Source: an uncultured Eubacteriales bacterium (GTDB lineage Bacteria > Bacillota > Clostridia > Oscillospirales > Oscillospiraceae). From it: a stretch of 14,984 nt of DNA. The stretch covers positions 1 through 14,984 of the forward strand of contig USLX01000048.1 of NCBI GenBank assembly GCA_900555665.1. The letters are read 5' to 3'. Positions 1 to 8,686 of the stretch are shown here, one piece after another. A model generated the notes under the pieces. That model did no database searches. It was not told the DNA's origin and saw nothing but the letters and a program-made list of their open reading frames with translations. How positions within the stretch are numbered: position 1 is the first letter of the stretch; every line of letters begins with the position of its first letter. The translations under genes were made by a program, and so were the position numbers.

Positions 1-772
1 TCTTGTTGATGTGCTGGCCGCCCGCGCCGGAGGAGCGGTAGACCTGCATTTCGATGTCCTCGGGCCGGATTTCCACGTCCTTGGAATCGTCAGTAATCTC
101 CGGAATCACCTCGACTGCAGCAAACGACGTCTGCCGCCGTGCGTTGGCGTCGAACGGAGACACGCGCACCAGCCGGTGCACACCGTTTTCGCTCTTGAGC
201 AGCCCATAGGCATTCGTGCCCTCGACAAGGATGCTGGCGGATTTGATGCCCGCCTCGTCGCCGTCGAGATAGTCGAGGATCTTATAGCTCAGGCCGTGGG
301 CCTCGACCCAGTGCGTGTACATCCGATAGAGCATCGAGGCCCAATCCTGCGCCTCGGTGCCGCCCGCGCCGGCCTGGAACGAGACGATGGCATTGTTGCC
401 ATCATATTCGCCGGAGAGCAGCGTTTCCAGCCGCTCCTTTTCCATCTCTTCCTCGAGTTCCTGATAGCCCTCGACCAGCTCATCCAGCATCGTGTCGTCA
501 TTTTCCTCAATTGCCATCTCGCAGATCGTCATCAGGTCGTCCCAGTGCGCGCACATCTTCTCATAGCGCCCAATCTTGGCCTCCAGCTGGCTAGCCTGCT
601 TGGTGACCTTCTGCGCCGTGTCGGTGTTGTCCCAGAAGCCGTCGGACTCGATCTGCGCATGCAGCCGGTCGAGCTCGACCTTGCACTCCTCAATGTTCAG
701 CGAGGAGGCCAATTCCTTCAATTTCGGATGAATATTATTGAGCTTTACCTTGTATTCATCAAATTCAATCAT
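1..772 (-). CDS. prfB: Peptide chain release factor 2 (RF2), 5' part, runs off the window
   Basis: RF2 recognises UGA/UAA stop codons and triggers peptidyl-tRNA hydrolysis on the ribosome. About 257 codons are visible; the gene is cut by the left edge just after the catalytic GGQ loop (SGAGGQHINK), the peptidyl-tRNA hydrolysis motif. The N-terminal helical domain and the central region (FQAGAGGTEAQDW, then ENGVHRLVRVSPFD) are typical of RF2. The ATG at 772 is the only ATG between the upstream in-frame stop (797-799) and the conserved region; the ribosome binding site before it is weak. The reading frame is continuous through the place where most prfB genes carry a programmed +1 frameshift (CUU UGA C near codon 25). 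Here the codons are CTG AAC, with no in-frame UGA and no obvious internal Shine-Dalgarno. A promoter with a short 5' leader lies directly upstream. Confidence 0.95.
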   Translation of the reverse strand, partial: MIEFDEYKVKLNNIHPKLKELASSLNIEECKVELDRLHAQIESDGFWDNTDTAQKVTKQASQLEAKIGRYEKMCAHWDDLMTICEMAIEENDDTMLDELVEGYQELEEEMEKERLETLLSGEYDGNNAIVSFQAGAGGTEAQDWASMLYRMYTHWVEAHGLSYKILDYLDGDEAGIKSASILVEGTNAYGLLKSENGVHRLVRVSPFDANARRQTSFAAVEVIPEITDDSKDVEIRPEDIEMQVYRSSGAGGQHINK

Positions 773-807
773 ACTGTGTATCCCACACTTCCATATTTAT
801 CTATGGT

Positions 808-836
808 ATTATACCCGAAAAACTGCGCCGTGTAAA
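808..836 (-). promoter_or_regulatory. Sigma-A promoter of prfB
   Basis: On the minus strand the -35 is TTTACA (831-836) and the -10 is TATAAT (808-813), with a 17-bp spacer. Transcription would start near 801, giving a leader of about 29 nt before the prfB ATG at 772. The -35 nearly abuts the terminator of the preceding small gene. Confidence 0.8.
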
Positions 837-840
837 GAGG

Positions 841-865
841 AAAAACGGCACGCGCCGCGTGCCGT
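841..865 (-). terminator. Intrinsic terminator after the 28-codon gene
   Basis: Perfect 9-bp GC-rich stem (845-853 with 857-865) and a 3-nt loop, followed on the minus strand by TTTTCC. It lies 70 nt past the stop of the small ORF at 936 and just before the prfB promoter, so it separates the two transcripts. Confidence 0.75.
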
Positions 866-935
866 CTTTGTCCAGCCCAAATTGCCCTGCCGCAGCTCTT
901 TTCAAAGCCCGGCAGGGAAGAGGGCCTGCCTTGCG

Positions 936-1022
936 TTACCTGCGGCTGACCTCATAGTCGAGCTCAGCAAAGATCAGATCGTCAATGTCTTCTTTCGCGC
1001 CGCAGGTGTGAAATTCTGTCAT
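936..1022 (-). CDS. Unrecognised 28-aa acidic small protein
   Basis: A 28-codon ORF starting ATG at 1022 and ending TAA at 936-938. A near-ideal ribosome binding site (AAAGGAGG, about 7 nt before the ATG) is the main evidence that it is translated. The product is acidic, with one Cys (C7), an N-terminus MTEFHTCG, an EDIDDLIFAELDYE stretch likely to be helical, and an SRR end. I recognise no family. It sits between the pfkA terminator (1087-1120) and its own terminator (841-865), so it looks like an independent transcription unit. TATACT at 1056-1061 is a possible -10, but no good -35 is seen at 16-19 bp. Between stop and terminator is another 8-bp inverted repeat (885-892 with 910-917). It could be a small regulatory or toxin-like peptide, or a leader ORF in an RNA gene; the sequence does not decide. 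Confidence 0.55.
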   Translation of the reverse strand: MTEFHTCGAKEDIDDLIFAELDYEVSRR

Positions 1023-1086
1023 TTTTCTTCCTCCTTTAGAAATCATTACCCAATCAGTATATGCAGGAGTGCAAGGGGATTTGACA

Positions 1087-1120
1087 GAAAAAAATCTCCG
1101 CCGGAGCAGCTCCGGCGGAG
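1087..1120 (-). terminator. Intrinsic terminator of pfkA
   Basis: Perfect 10-bp GC-rich stem (1096-1105 with 1111-1120) and a 5-nt loop, followed on the minus strand by ATTTTTTTC. It begins 21 nt after the pfkA stop codon. Confidence 0.92.
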
Positions 1121-1141
1121 AAAACAGGAAAGGGGAGAGGC

Positions 1142-2125
1142 TCAGTTGCCGATACCGGTCATGGCCTCCATAGCCTCATATTGCTGGCTGTCGAGGCTCT
1201 TTTTCATCCCGAGCCCTTCGATAATGTCCAGATCAACCATCTTGCCGCCGCGCGAGCAGATGACGCGGTTCGTCTTGCCCTCGGCCAGCGCCATCACGGC
1301 GTGATATCCCATGTTTGTCGCCATCACGCGGTCACGGGCAGACGGCGTGCCGCCGCGCTGGATGTGTCCCAAAATCGTCACACGAGGATCCAGGCCCAGT
1401 GCCTCATGAATCTGCTTGCCGATCTCAACAGCGCTGCCGACACCCTCGGCCACGATGATCATAAAATGCGTCTTGCCGCTGAGTCTGGCCAGACGGATGC
1501 GCTCGACCACGTCGCGCTGGAAGTCAAATTCCTTCTCCGGCACCAAAACTGCCGTCGCGCCGGTGGCCAAACCGACATAGAGCGCCAGATGGCCCGCATT
1601 GCGGCCCATCACCTCTACAACGGAGCAGCGCTCATGCGACTGCATCGTGTCGCGCAGCCGGTCGATGGCCTCAACCGCCGTGTTCGCCGCCGTATCGTAG
1701 CCGATGGTATAGTCCGTGCAGCTGATGTCATTGTCGATCGTCGCCGGCACACCGACCACGGAGATCCCATGCTTTGACAGTTCCAGCAGCCCGCGGAACG
1801 TGCCGTCGCCACCCATGGCGACAATGCCGTTCAGGCCCAGCAGCTTGCAGGTCGCAACGGCTTTTTTCTGGCCCTCTTCGGTCGGGAATTCCTCGCTGCG
1901 GGCCGTATAGAGGATCGTGCCGCCGCGGTTGATAATATGCGAGACGCTGTCGGCATCCAGCTTTACGAAGTCGCCGTTGATCAGGCCGTTGTAGCCCCGA
2001 CGGATGCCAATGCAGTCAATGCCAAGCAGATCCGCCGTACGCACCACCGCGCGCACCGCCGCATTCATTCCTGGCGAGTCCCCGCCAGAAGTCAGCACAC
2101 CGATCCGTTTCACGGCATAGCCCAT
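1142..2125 (-). CDS. pfkA: ATP-dependent 6-phosphofructokinase
   Basis: Phosphorylates fructose 6-phosphate to fructose 1,6-bisphosphate, the committed step of glycolysis, in the cytosol. The 327-aa length matches bacterial PfkA tetramer subunits. Visible motifs are IGVLTSGGDSPGMNA near the N-terminus (ATP site), GGDGT at 105-109 (a Gly where PPi-dependent enzymes have Asp, so ATP use is expected), PATIDND at 127-133 with catalytic Asp131, MGR at 173-175 and GHIQRGG at 253-259 (sugar phosphate binding). The canonical PGTIDND is PATIDND here; the altered position is the second one that helps separate ATP (Gly) from PPi (Lys) enzymes. The ATG at 2125 follows GAGGTG with about 7 nt spacing. The gene is monocistronic, with its own promoter (2159-2187) and terminator (1087-1120). 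Confidence 0.96.
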   Translation of the reverse strand: MGYAVKRIGVLTSGGDSPGMNAAVRAVVRTADLLGIDCIGIRRGYNGLINGDFVKLDADSVSHIINRGGTILYTARSEEFPTEEGQKKAVATCKLLGLNGIVAMGGDGTFRGLLELSKHGISVVGVPATIDNDISCTDYTIGYDTAANTAVEAIDRLRDTMQSHERCSVVEVMGRNAGHLALYVGLATGATAVLVPEKEFDFQRDVVERIRLARLSGKTHFMIIVAEGVGSAVEIGKQIHEALGLDPRVTILGHIQRGGTPSARDRVMATNMGYHAVMALAEGKTNRVICSRGGKMVDLDIIEGLGMKKSLDSQQYEAMEAMTGIGN

Positions 2126-2158
2126 AAAAGCACCTCATTTCAATTTCAAATTTTTTTT

Positions 2159-2187
2159 ATCATATCACAGTATTAAGAAAAAGTAAA
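2159..2187 (-). promoter_or_regulatory. Sigma-A promoter of pfkA
   Basis: TTTACT (2182-2187), 17-bp spacer, TATGAT (2159-2164) on the minus strand. Transcription would start near 2152, about 27 nt before the ATG. Confidence 0.7.
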
Positions 2188-2391
2188 CCCGTTTCCACAA
2201 AAAACCTACGAAAGGCGCATTCCCACCATAGTGCCTGCCCAAATGCTCGCATGGTTTTTTCAAAGTTTCCCGTTGCCTCCGTAACAGCCCGATGACAAAT
2301 GCAGCAATTCCCGGACAAGGAATGTCTGCAGACACGCCTTGCTCCAGACGAGAACCTCGCAGCCTTGCGTACATCTCGCCCTGCGCATCCC

Positions 2392-2420
2392 TTGACATCT
2401 GCCTTCTAAGCTGTTATAAT
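2392..2420 (+). promoter_or_regulatory. Consensus sigma-A promoter of the tyrosine recombinase gene
   Basis: Exact TTGACA (2392-2397), 17-bp spacer, exact TATAAT (2415-2420). Transcription is expected to start at about 2427, at the base of the hairpin 2426-2457. The 200 nt between this promoter and the divergent pfkA promoter hold no convincing gene; a 12-bp palindrome (TGTCTGCAGACA, 2323-2334) is the only other feature I see there. Confidence 0.88.
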
Positions 2421-2425
2421 ACCTC

Positions 2426-2457
2426 TAACGCAACAAAATTTTTATTTTGTTGCGTTA
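2426..2457 (+). repeat. Perfect 14-bp inverted repeat at the recombinase transcript start
   Basis: Arms 2426-2439 and 2444-2457 pair perfectly around a TTTT loop. The sequence after it (TTGGGAG) has no U-tract, so it is not a terminator in the plus direction. It starts at or next to the expected first transcribed base, so it could be a 5'-end mRNA-stabilising hairpin or, as DNA, an operator for a dimeric regulator. Confidence 0.7.
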
Positions 2458-2542
2458 TTGGGAGACAACAACGAACTCTAATTCAGCGCCAAGCTCGCAT
2501 TTCTCCGGCCTCCCTCAAATTTCTCACACAAAGGTGAACAAT

Positions 2543-3526
2543 ATGGAACGCTATCAGGACGCACCGCAGATCTTGCGGGACTTTCTATCCTACCACGAAA
2601 CCATCAAAGGCCAATCCCGCCAGACCGTCGCGGAGTATTATCTGGATCTTCGCATGTTTCTGCGTTTTTTAAAGCTCATGCGCAATGAGCTGCCATACCG
2701 GACGCCGCTCGACGATATCCCTATCACCGACATCGACGCCGCCTTTCTGTCCGCAGTCAAAACCTCCGAAGTCTTCGACTTCCTCAGCTATCTGTCGAAT
2801 GACCGCGAAAATCCGGAATCCCCCGGCTCCCTCGGCATCAACACCGCCTCGCGCGCCCGGAAGCTCTCGGCCATCAAATCCTTCTACAAATATCTGACCG
2901 TCAGCACAAAACAGCTGACAGAAAACCCGGTTAAGGATATTGAATTTCCAAAAATCCGTAAAAGTTTACCGAAATACCTGACGCTGGAGGAGTCCAAGGC
3001 GCTCCTGCGCGCAGTCGACGGCCCCAATCAGGCCCGGGATTTTGCAATCCTGATGCTGTTTTTAAACTGCGGCATCCGCCGCGCGGAGCTTGTGGGCCTC
3101 AACCTCACCGACGTCTATGATGACCGCATCCGTGTTGTCGGCAAGGGTAATAAAGAGCGCATCGTCTACATGGGCTCCGCCTGCCGCGAGGCCATCGACC
3201 GCTACATGGTCGAGCGCCGCCAGATCGTCCTCAGCGACAACCGCGCCCTCTTCGGTTCGCGCGATAAAAACCGCCTCAGCGTCAGCGCGGTGCACCGTCT
3301 GGTCAAAAAGCACCTGCTCGAGGCCGGCCTCGACGCAACGCAATTTTCCGCGCACAAGCTGCGCCACACCGCCGCCACGCTGATGCTCTCCAATGGTGTC
3401 GACCTCAAGACATTGCAGGAGGTTCTCGGCCACGAAAACCTCAATACCACGCAAATCTACACCCACATTGAAAATACCGACAAAAAAATTGCCGCTGAGG
3501 CCAATCCCCTCTCCAAATTCAAATAA
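2543..3526 (+). CDS. Tyrosine recombinase, XerC/XerD type
   Basis: Site-specific DNA recombinase of the phage-integrase family, of the size (327 aa) and domain order of Xer proteins that resolve chromosome dimers at dif. The N-terminal SAM-like core-binding domain spans about 1-120 and the catalytic domain about 145-320. Catalytic residues seen are Arg in GIRRAEL (R179), Lys in GKGNKER (201-204), HKLRHT (H271, R274), GHENLNTT (H297) and nucleophile Tyr306 in QIYTH. The ATG at 2543 follows AAAGGTG at about 7 nt; the frame stays open upstream to a TTG at 2447, but that lies inside the 5' hairpin and lacks a ribosome binding site. It has its own consensus promoter and a 115-nt leader, and nothing phage-like surrounds it. 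A housekeeping Xer role is likely, but I cannot tell XerC from XerD, and a dedicated integrase is not excluded. Confidence 0.9.
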   Translation: MERYQDAPQILRDFLSYHETIKGQSRQTVAEYYLDLRMFLRFLKLMRNELPYRTPLDDIPITDIDAAFLSAVKTSEVFDFLSYLSNDRENPESPGSLGINTASRARKLSAIKSFYKYLTVSTKQLTENPVKDIEFPKIRKSLPKYLTLEESKALLRAVDGPNQARDFAILMLFLNCGIRRAELVGLNLTDVYDDRIRVVGKGNKERIVYMGSACREAIDRYMVERRQIVLSDNRALFGSRDKNRLSVSAVHRLVKKHLLEAGLDATQFSAHKLRHTAATLMLSNGVDLKTLQEVLGHENLNTTQIYTHIENTDKKIAAEANPLSKFK

Positions 3527-3547
3527 CTAACACCGACTTTCAGAGCT

Positions 3548-3587
3548 AAAAATCGCGGACTTTTCTGTGAAAAGCCCGCGATTTTTT
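3548..3587. terminator. Bidirectional terminator between the recombinase gene and livF
   Basis: Long hairpin: 11-bp stem AAAAATCGCGG with its complement (3548-3558, 3576-3586), one A/C mismatch, 5 more bp (3560-3564 with 3570-3574) and loop CTGTG. T-runs flank the stem on both strands. It serves the plus-strand recombinase gene and the converging minus-strand liv operon. Confidence 0.9.
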
Positions 3588-3592
3588 GATCT

Positions 3593-4297
3593 TTAACCAC
3601 CCAAATAGGCTTTTTTGATTGCGTCACTTTCGAGCAGCTCATGTCCGCTGCCGCTGAGCGTGATCGCGCCGGTCTCGAGGACGTAGGCCCGGTCGGCCAC
3701 CTCGAGCGCCATCTGTGCGTTCTGCTCCACGAGCAGGATGGTCGCGCCGGATTTATGCAGCTCCCGGATGATCTCGAAGATCTGCTCGACCAGCAGCGGC
3801 GCCAGACCCATCGAAGGCTCGTCGAGCATCAGCAGCTTCGGCTCGCTCATCATCGCGCGTCCCATGGCCAGCATTTGCTGCTCGCCGCCCGAAAGCGTGC
3901 CACCGATCTGCTTGCGGCGCTCCTTCAGCCGTGGGAACAGATCGTAGACGTGGGCCATATTGCCCTCGATCGTACTGTTCGGACGGGTATAAGCACCCAT
4001 TTCGAGGTTTTCCTCGACGGTCATGTGCTGGAAAATGCGGCGTCCCTCCGGGCACTGCGCCAGCCCAAGCTGCACGATCTTGTTCGGCGCCATACCACCG
4101 AGCGGCTTGTCCATAAAGGTGATCGAGCCGGACTTTGGATGCAGCAGTCCCGAAATCGTGTTCAAAACCGTGCTCTTGCCCGCACCGTTCGCGCCGATCA
4201 GCGTAACGATCTCGCCCTCGTTGACTTCCAGCGAAACGCCCTTGACCGCGTGAATCGCGCCATAGTACACATGAATATCATTGACGGAAAGCAACAT
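3593..4297 (-). CDS. livF: Branched-chain amino acid ABC transporter ATPase LivF
   Basis: Cytoplasmic nucleotide-binding subunit that pairs with LivG to power Leu/Ile/Val import. 234 aa, the usual LivF length. Walker A GANGAGKST (35-43), signature LSGGEQQ (135-141), Walker B LLMLDEP (155-161) and the LivF-type LVEQNA (189-194), in which Gln replaces the usual switch His. CPEGRRIFQHMTVEENL (82-98) is also characteristic. The ATG at 4297 lies 3 nt after the livG stop, with GGAGG (8 nt spacing) inside the end of livG, so translation is probably coupled. It is the last gene of the operon and is followed by the bidirectional terminator. Confidence 0.95.
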   Translation of the reverse strand: MLLSVNDIHVYYGAIHAVKGVSLEVNEGEIVTLIGANGAGKSTVLNTISGLLHPKSGSITFMDKPLGGMAPNKIVQLGLAQCPEGRRIFQHMTVEENLEMGAYTRPNSTIEGNMAHVYDLFPRLKERRKQIGGTLSGGEQQMLAMGRAMMSEPKLLMLDEPSMGLAPLLVEQIFEIIRELHKSGATILLVEQNAQMALEVADRAYVLETGAITLSGSGHELLESDAIKKAYLGG

Positions 4298-4300
4298 CTC

Positions 4301-5135
4301 TCAGCCCTCCTTCTTCTTGCCGAGGTACGCCTCGATGACGGCAGGGTTGTCCTGGATATCCGCCGGAGTGCCCTTGGCGATGATCTTGCCGAAATTCAGC
4401 ACGCAAATGCCCTCGCAAATGCCCATCACGAGGTTCATGTCGTGCTCGATGAGCATAATGGCAATCTGGAACGTATCGCGGATCTTCACGATGTTCTCCA
4501 TCAGCTCCGTCGTCTCCGACGGGTTCATGCCGGCTGCCGGCTCGTCGAGCAGCAGCAGACTGGGATTTGTGGCCAGCGCGCGGACAATCTCAAGCCGCCG
4601 CTGCGCACCATACGGCAGCGAACCGGCCAGATGATCCGCCACCGTCTCCATATTGAAGATGCTGAGCAGCTCCATCGCGCGTTCCTTGGCAATGCGCTCG
4701 CGTCGCCAATACTGCGGCAGCCGGAACACCGCGGCCACTGCGGAGTAGTTCATCTCCTCATTGAGCGCGATTAAAACGTTGTCCAGCACCGTCAGATTCT
4801 TAAACAGCCGAATGTTCTGGAACGTCCGGCCAATGCCCATGTGGTTGACCTCGATGGTGCTCTTCCCTTCCGTGGAGACACCGTCGAGCAGGATGCTCCC
4901 GCGCGTCGGCTTGTAGACGTTGGTCAGCAGGTTGAAGATCGTGGTCTTGCCCGCGCCGTTCGGGCCGATGAGGCCGGTGATCTCGGTCGCGCCGATGGCG
5001 AGGTTAAAATCACTGACAGCGGAAAGGCCGCCGAAATCGATTCCGAGGTGCCGTGTCTCCAAAATCGGGCGGCGCCCCACATCGCGCTCCGTCAGCAGGT
5101 TGGTATAAGGCTGCGGTACCAGCTTTGGATGTGTA

Positions 5136-5143
<8 letters not shown>
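4301..5143 (-). CDS. livG: Branched-chain amino acid ABC transporter ATPase LivG
   Basis: Second cytoplasmic ATPase of the Liv importer. Walker A GPNGAGKTT (60-68), Q-loop TFQNIRLF (Gln109), the LivG-type signature LPYGAQRRLE (176-185), Walker B LLLLDEP (196-202) and switch His234 in IEHDMN. At 280 aa it carries an N-terminal extension of about 20 residues before the first ABC strand compared with E. coli LivG as I recall it. The start at 5143 is supported by AAGGAGG about 9 nt upstream. It overlaps the livM stop by 8 nt, a typical translational coupling. Confidence 0.95.
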
Positions 5144-6233
<1,090 letters not shown>

Positions 6234-6249
6234 AATTCCGCTCCCCTCC

Positions 6250-7125
6250 TTACACCTTTTCCACCTGCGGTCTGCCCAGAATGCCCGTCGGCTTCACCAG
6301 CAGAACCACAATCAGGATTGCGAACACAACGCCGTCCTTCCAGACGGAGAGATTGACCGCCGAAACCAGCGCCTCCAGCAGTCCGATGGCAAATCCGCCG
6401 ACCATCGCGCCGGGAATCGAGCCGATGCCTCCGAGCACCGCCGCGACGAAGGCCTTCAGGCCCAGCATCGAGCCCATCGTCGGCGAGGCCTGTTGGTATG
6501 CGCACAGATACAGCACCGAGCCGATGCCGGCCAGTGCAGAACCAATGGCAAAGGTGAACGAAATGGTCTTGTTCAGGCTGATGCCCATCAGCTGCGCCGC
6601 GCCCATGTCCTCCGACACCGCGCGCATCGCCTTGCCGAGCTTCGTTTTCTGCACAGTCAGCGTCAGTGCCACCATCGCAATCACCGTCACGATAATCGTC
6701 AGCACAGCAGCCTTGCTGATCTTCAGGCTGCCGAGCACAATCTGGCCGGTGACGATCGGATCCATGCTCTTCGTGTCTGCGCCGAAGACGAGCTGTGCGC
6801 CATTCTCCAGCAAAAATGAAATGCCAATGGCCGTGATGAGCAGGCTCAGTCGCGGGGCCTTCCGCAGCGGCGTGTAGGCGACCTTTTCAATCAGCACGCC
6901 AAGGATCGTGCTCGCTGCAATTGCGATCACAACTGAGACAATCGGATGCAGATGGAAGGTCGTCATGGCGTAATAGGCTGCGTAAGCGCCAACCATGATG
7001 ATGTCGCCATGTGCGAAATTCAAAAGCAGGATAATACCGTAAACCATGCTGTAGCCAAGCGCGACCAGCGCATAGATGGAGCCGGTCTGCAGGCCGTTCA
7101 AAAACTGGGAAAACAGCAATGCCAT
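6250..7125 (-). CDS. livH: Branched-chain amino acid ABC transporter permease LivH
   Basis: Second permease of the Liv importer. 291 aa, highly hydrophobic throughout. Recognisable LivH motifs are LGYSMVYGIILLLNFAHGD (23-41), TPLRKAPRLSLLITAIGISF (85-104), the coupling-loop stretch RAVSEDMGAAQLMGI (168-182), VLGGIGSIPGAMVGG (230-244) and KPTGILGR at the end. The ATG at 7125 follows AGAGG at about 9 nt. A 226-nt gap with two hairpins separates it from livJ upstream, whereas the remaining genes downstream are tightly packed. Confidence 0.94.
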   Translation of the reverse strand: MALLFSQFLNGLQTGSIYALVALGYSMVYGIILLLNFAHGDIIMVGAYAAYYAMTTFHLHPIVSVVIAIAASTILGVLIEKVAYTPLRKAPRLSLLITAIGISFLLENGAQLVFGADTKSMDPIVTGQIVLGSLKISKAAVLTIIVTVIAMVALTLTVQKTKLGKAMRAVSEDMGAAQLMGISLNKTISFTFAIGSALAGIGSVLYLCAYQQASPTMGSMLGLKAFVAAVLGGIGSIPGAMVGGFAIGLLEALVSAVNLSVWKDGVVFAILIVVLLVKPTGILGRPQVEKV

Positions 7126-7229
7126 ATGCGTTTCCTCTCTTTCCTTGTGTTTTCAGGTTTGGTGCGCGTGTGCGGACACCCGATGGCCGCCTCTGCCCAT
7201 TGCCGGAAGCGTCCATCCGATGTCCGCCC

Positions 7230-7259
7230 GGGCCGAAGCGGGTTTCCCCGCCCCGGCCC
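7230..7259 (-). ncRNA. Intercistronic hairpin between livJ and livH
   Basis: On the minus strand, arms 7247-7259 and 7230-7242 form a 13-bp GC-rich stem (two G-U pairs) capped by a GAAA tetraloop. No U-tract follows, so it is not a terminator. A second hairpin lies at 7288-7313, with a 7-bp stem GCTTTTC/GAAAAGC and a 4-bp extension past one bulged base. Such structures often protect the 3' end of the binding-protein message so that it outnumbers the permease message; that role is inferred. Confidence 0.6.
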
Positions 7260-7351
7260 ATTTGAACTCGTTTGCGATGTTGCCAGATTGTGCTTTTCTC
7301 AGAAAAGCCACAAGCAGAAGATTCCCTGTCTGCCTCTTCCCTGACAAACGC

Positions 7352-8617
7352 TTAGTACATTTCCTTGTAGACCTCGTCGCCGCCGGTCAGCTCGATGATC
7401 GCAACGGACTTGATGGGGTTGTTGTCGTCGTCGAAGGAGAAGGAGCCGGTGATGCCGGGCACGCCGTCCATGTTCTTGATGGCGTCGATGACAGCCTGCT
7501 TGTATTCCTCAGTGCCGGCGGTCAGGCCCTGATCTTCCGCAGCCTGAAGGCCGTAGGTCATGATCATGGCAGCATCATAAGCGAGCGGCGCAAACATGTT
7601 CGGGACAGCGTCCACATCGAAGGTCGAGCAGTAGTCCTTCTCAAACTGGGCAACGCTCTCAGTGCCGGGAGCATAGCCGGAGCAGTAGACGGAGCCTTCG
7701 AGATCTTCCGCAGAGGCATAATCCTTGACGGAGCCGAAGCCGTCGCCGCCGAGGAAGGTCGCTTCGCAGCCAGCTGCGCGGGCAGCGGAGATGGCCAGAC
7801 CAGCTTCAGCGTAGTAGATCGGAGCAAACACAACATCAGGAGCCTTCGCGGCGATGTTGGTCATCTGCGCCTTGAAGTCCTTGTCGCCCTCGGCGAACGC
7901 CTCGGTGTCGACGATCTCGAGGCCGAGCTCTTCGGCCTTGGCAACGAACGCGTCCTTCAGGCCTTCGGAGTAGTCGCTGCCGGTCTGGAAGAAGACGGCT
8001 GCGGTCTTGGCGCCGAGCTTTTCAACGGCGTAGCTCGCCATCTTTTCGCCCTGGAACGGGTCAATAAAGCAGGCACGGAACACGTTCGTGCGGACTTCTC
8101 CGGTATCCTCCATGATGGTGACGCCGGTCGCGGTGGCGGAGGCGGTGATCTGCGGCATGTTGTCTTCGTAGGTGGCGTCAGCCAGCGCGATGGTCGTGCC
8201 GGTCAGAACGGAGCCGACCACAGCGGTAATGCCGTTTTCCTTGGCCAGGTTGTAGGAGTTGACAGCCTCAACGCCGTCGCCCTTGTCATCGTACTCCAGA
8301 ACCTTGACGGTCTTGCCGTTGATGCCGCCGGCAGCATTCAGCTGATCGAAGTACATCATAACGGCGTTGCGCACGGGGATGCCGTACTGGGCATAGTCGC
8401 CGGTGGTGTTGCCGATGAAGGCGATGGTGATCTCGCCGCCCTCGGAAGAAGCGTCAGAGCTGGTGTCCGCCGCAGTGTCGTTCGATGCGGTGTCGTTGGA
8501 GCTGGAGTCTGCAGCCGGAGTGGTGGTGCTGGCGCTCTTGTCGCCGCAGCCAGCCAGGCAGCCGAGCAGCATGACCACTGCCAACACGAGACTGAGGAGT
8601 TTCATCATTTTTTTCAT
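7352..8617 (-). CDS. livJ: Branched-chain amino acid ABC transporter substrate-binding lipoprotein
   Basis: Extracytoplasmic ligand-binding protein (periplasmic-binding type 1 fold) of the Liv importer, anchored to the outer face of the membrane. The N-terminus has a lipoprotein signal: basic MKKMMK, hydrophobic core, lipobox LAGC with the lipidated Cys at 24. A Ser/Thr/Asp/Asn-rich linker of about 35 residues follows, then the binding domain from about 62 (ITIAFIGNTTGDYAQYG) to the end. Features typical of the family are AAGGINGK, VVGSVLTGTTIA and FAPLAYDAAMI. 421 aa is slightly long because of the linker. The ATG at 8617 follows GAGGT at about 10 nt. The ligand is inferred from the operon; related proteins also bind amides or other amino acids. 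No consensus promoter is seen between the terminator at 8687-8720 and the start; a 7-bp hairpin (8659-8676) lies there. Confidence 0.93.
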   Translation of the reverse strand: MKKMMKLLSLVLAVVMLLGCLAGCGDKSASTTTPAADSSSNDTASNDTAADTSSDASSEGGEITIAFIGNTTGDYAQYGIPVRNAVMMYFDQLNAAGGINGKTVKVLEYDDKGDGVEAVNSYNLAKENGITAVVGSVLTGTTIALADATYEDNMPQITASATATGVTIMEDTGEVRTNVFRACFIDPFQGEKMASYAVEKLGAKTAAVFFQTGSDYSEGLKDAFVAKAEELGLEIVDTEAFAEGDKDFKAQMTNIAAKAPDVVFAPIYYAEAGLAISAARAAGCEATFLGGDGFGSVKDYASAEDLEGSVYCSGYAPGTESVAQFEKDYCSTFDVDAVPNMFAPLAYDAAMIMTYGLQAAEDQGLTAGTEEYKQAVIDAIKNMDGVPGITGSFSFDDDNNPIKSVAIIELTGGDEVYKEMY

Positions 8618-8686
8618 TTTCGTTTACCTCGCTTTGTGTTTGATTTGCTTTTTTATCGCAACCGGTGTCCCGGTTGTTTGCCATTC

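Noticed and set aside
2165..2398. Minus-strand 77-codon ORF upstream of pfkA
   Set aside because: No good ribosome binding site, it runs through the pfkA promoter region, and the residues show no recognisable family.
2447..2542. Longer recombinase start at a TTG at 2447
   Set aside because: It lies inside the 5' hairpin, has no ribosome binding site, and the ATG at 2543 has AAAGGTG and matches the family N-terminus.
3641..4774. Long plus-strand open frame opposite livF and livG
   Set aside because: Antisense to two intact ABC ATPase genes with all motifs; no ribosome binding site or homology recognised.
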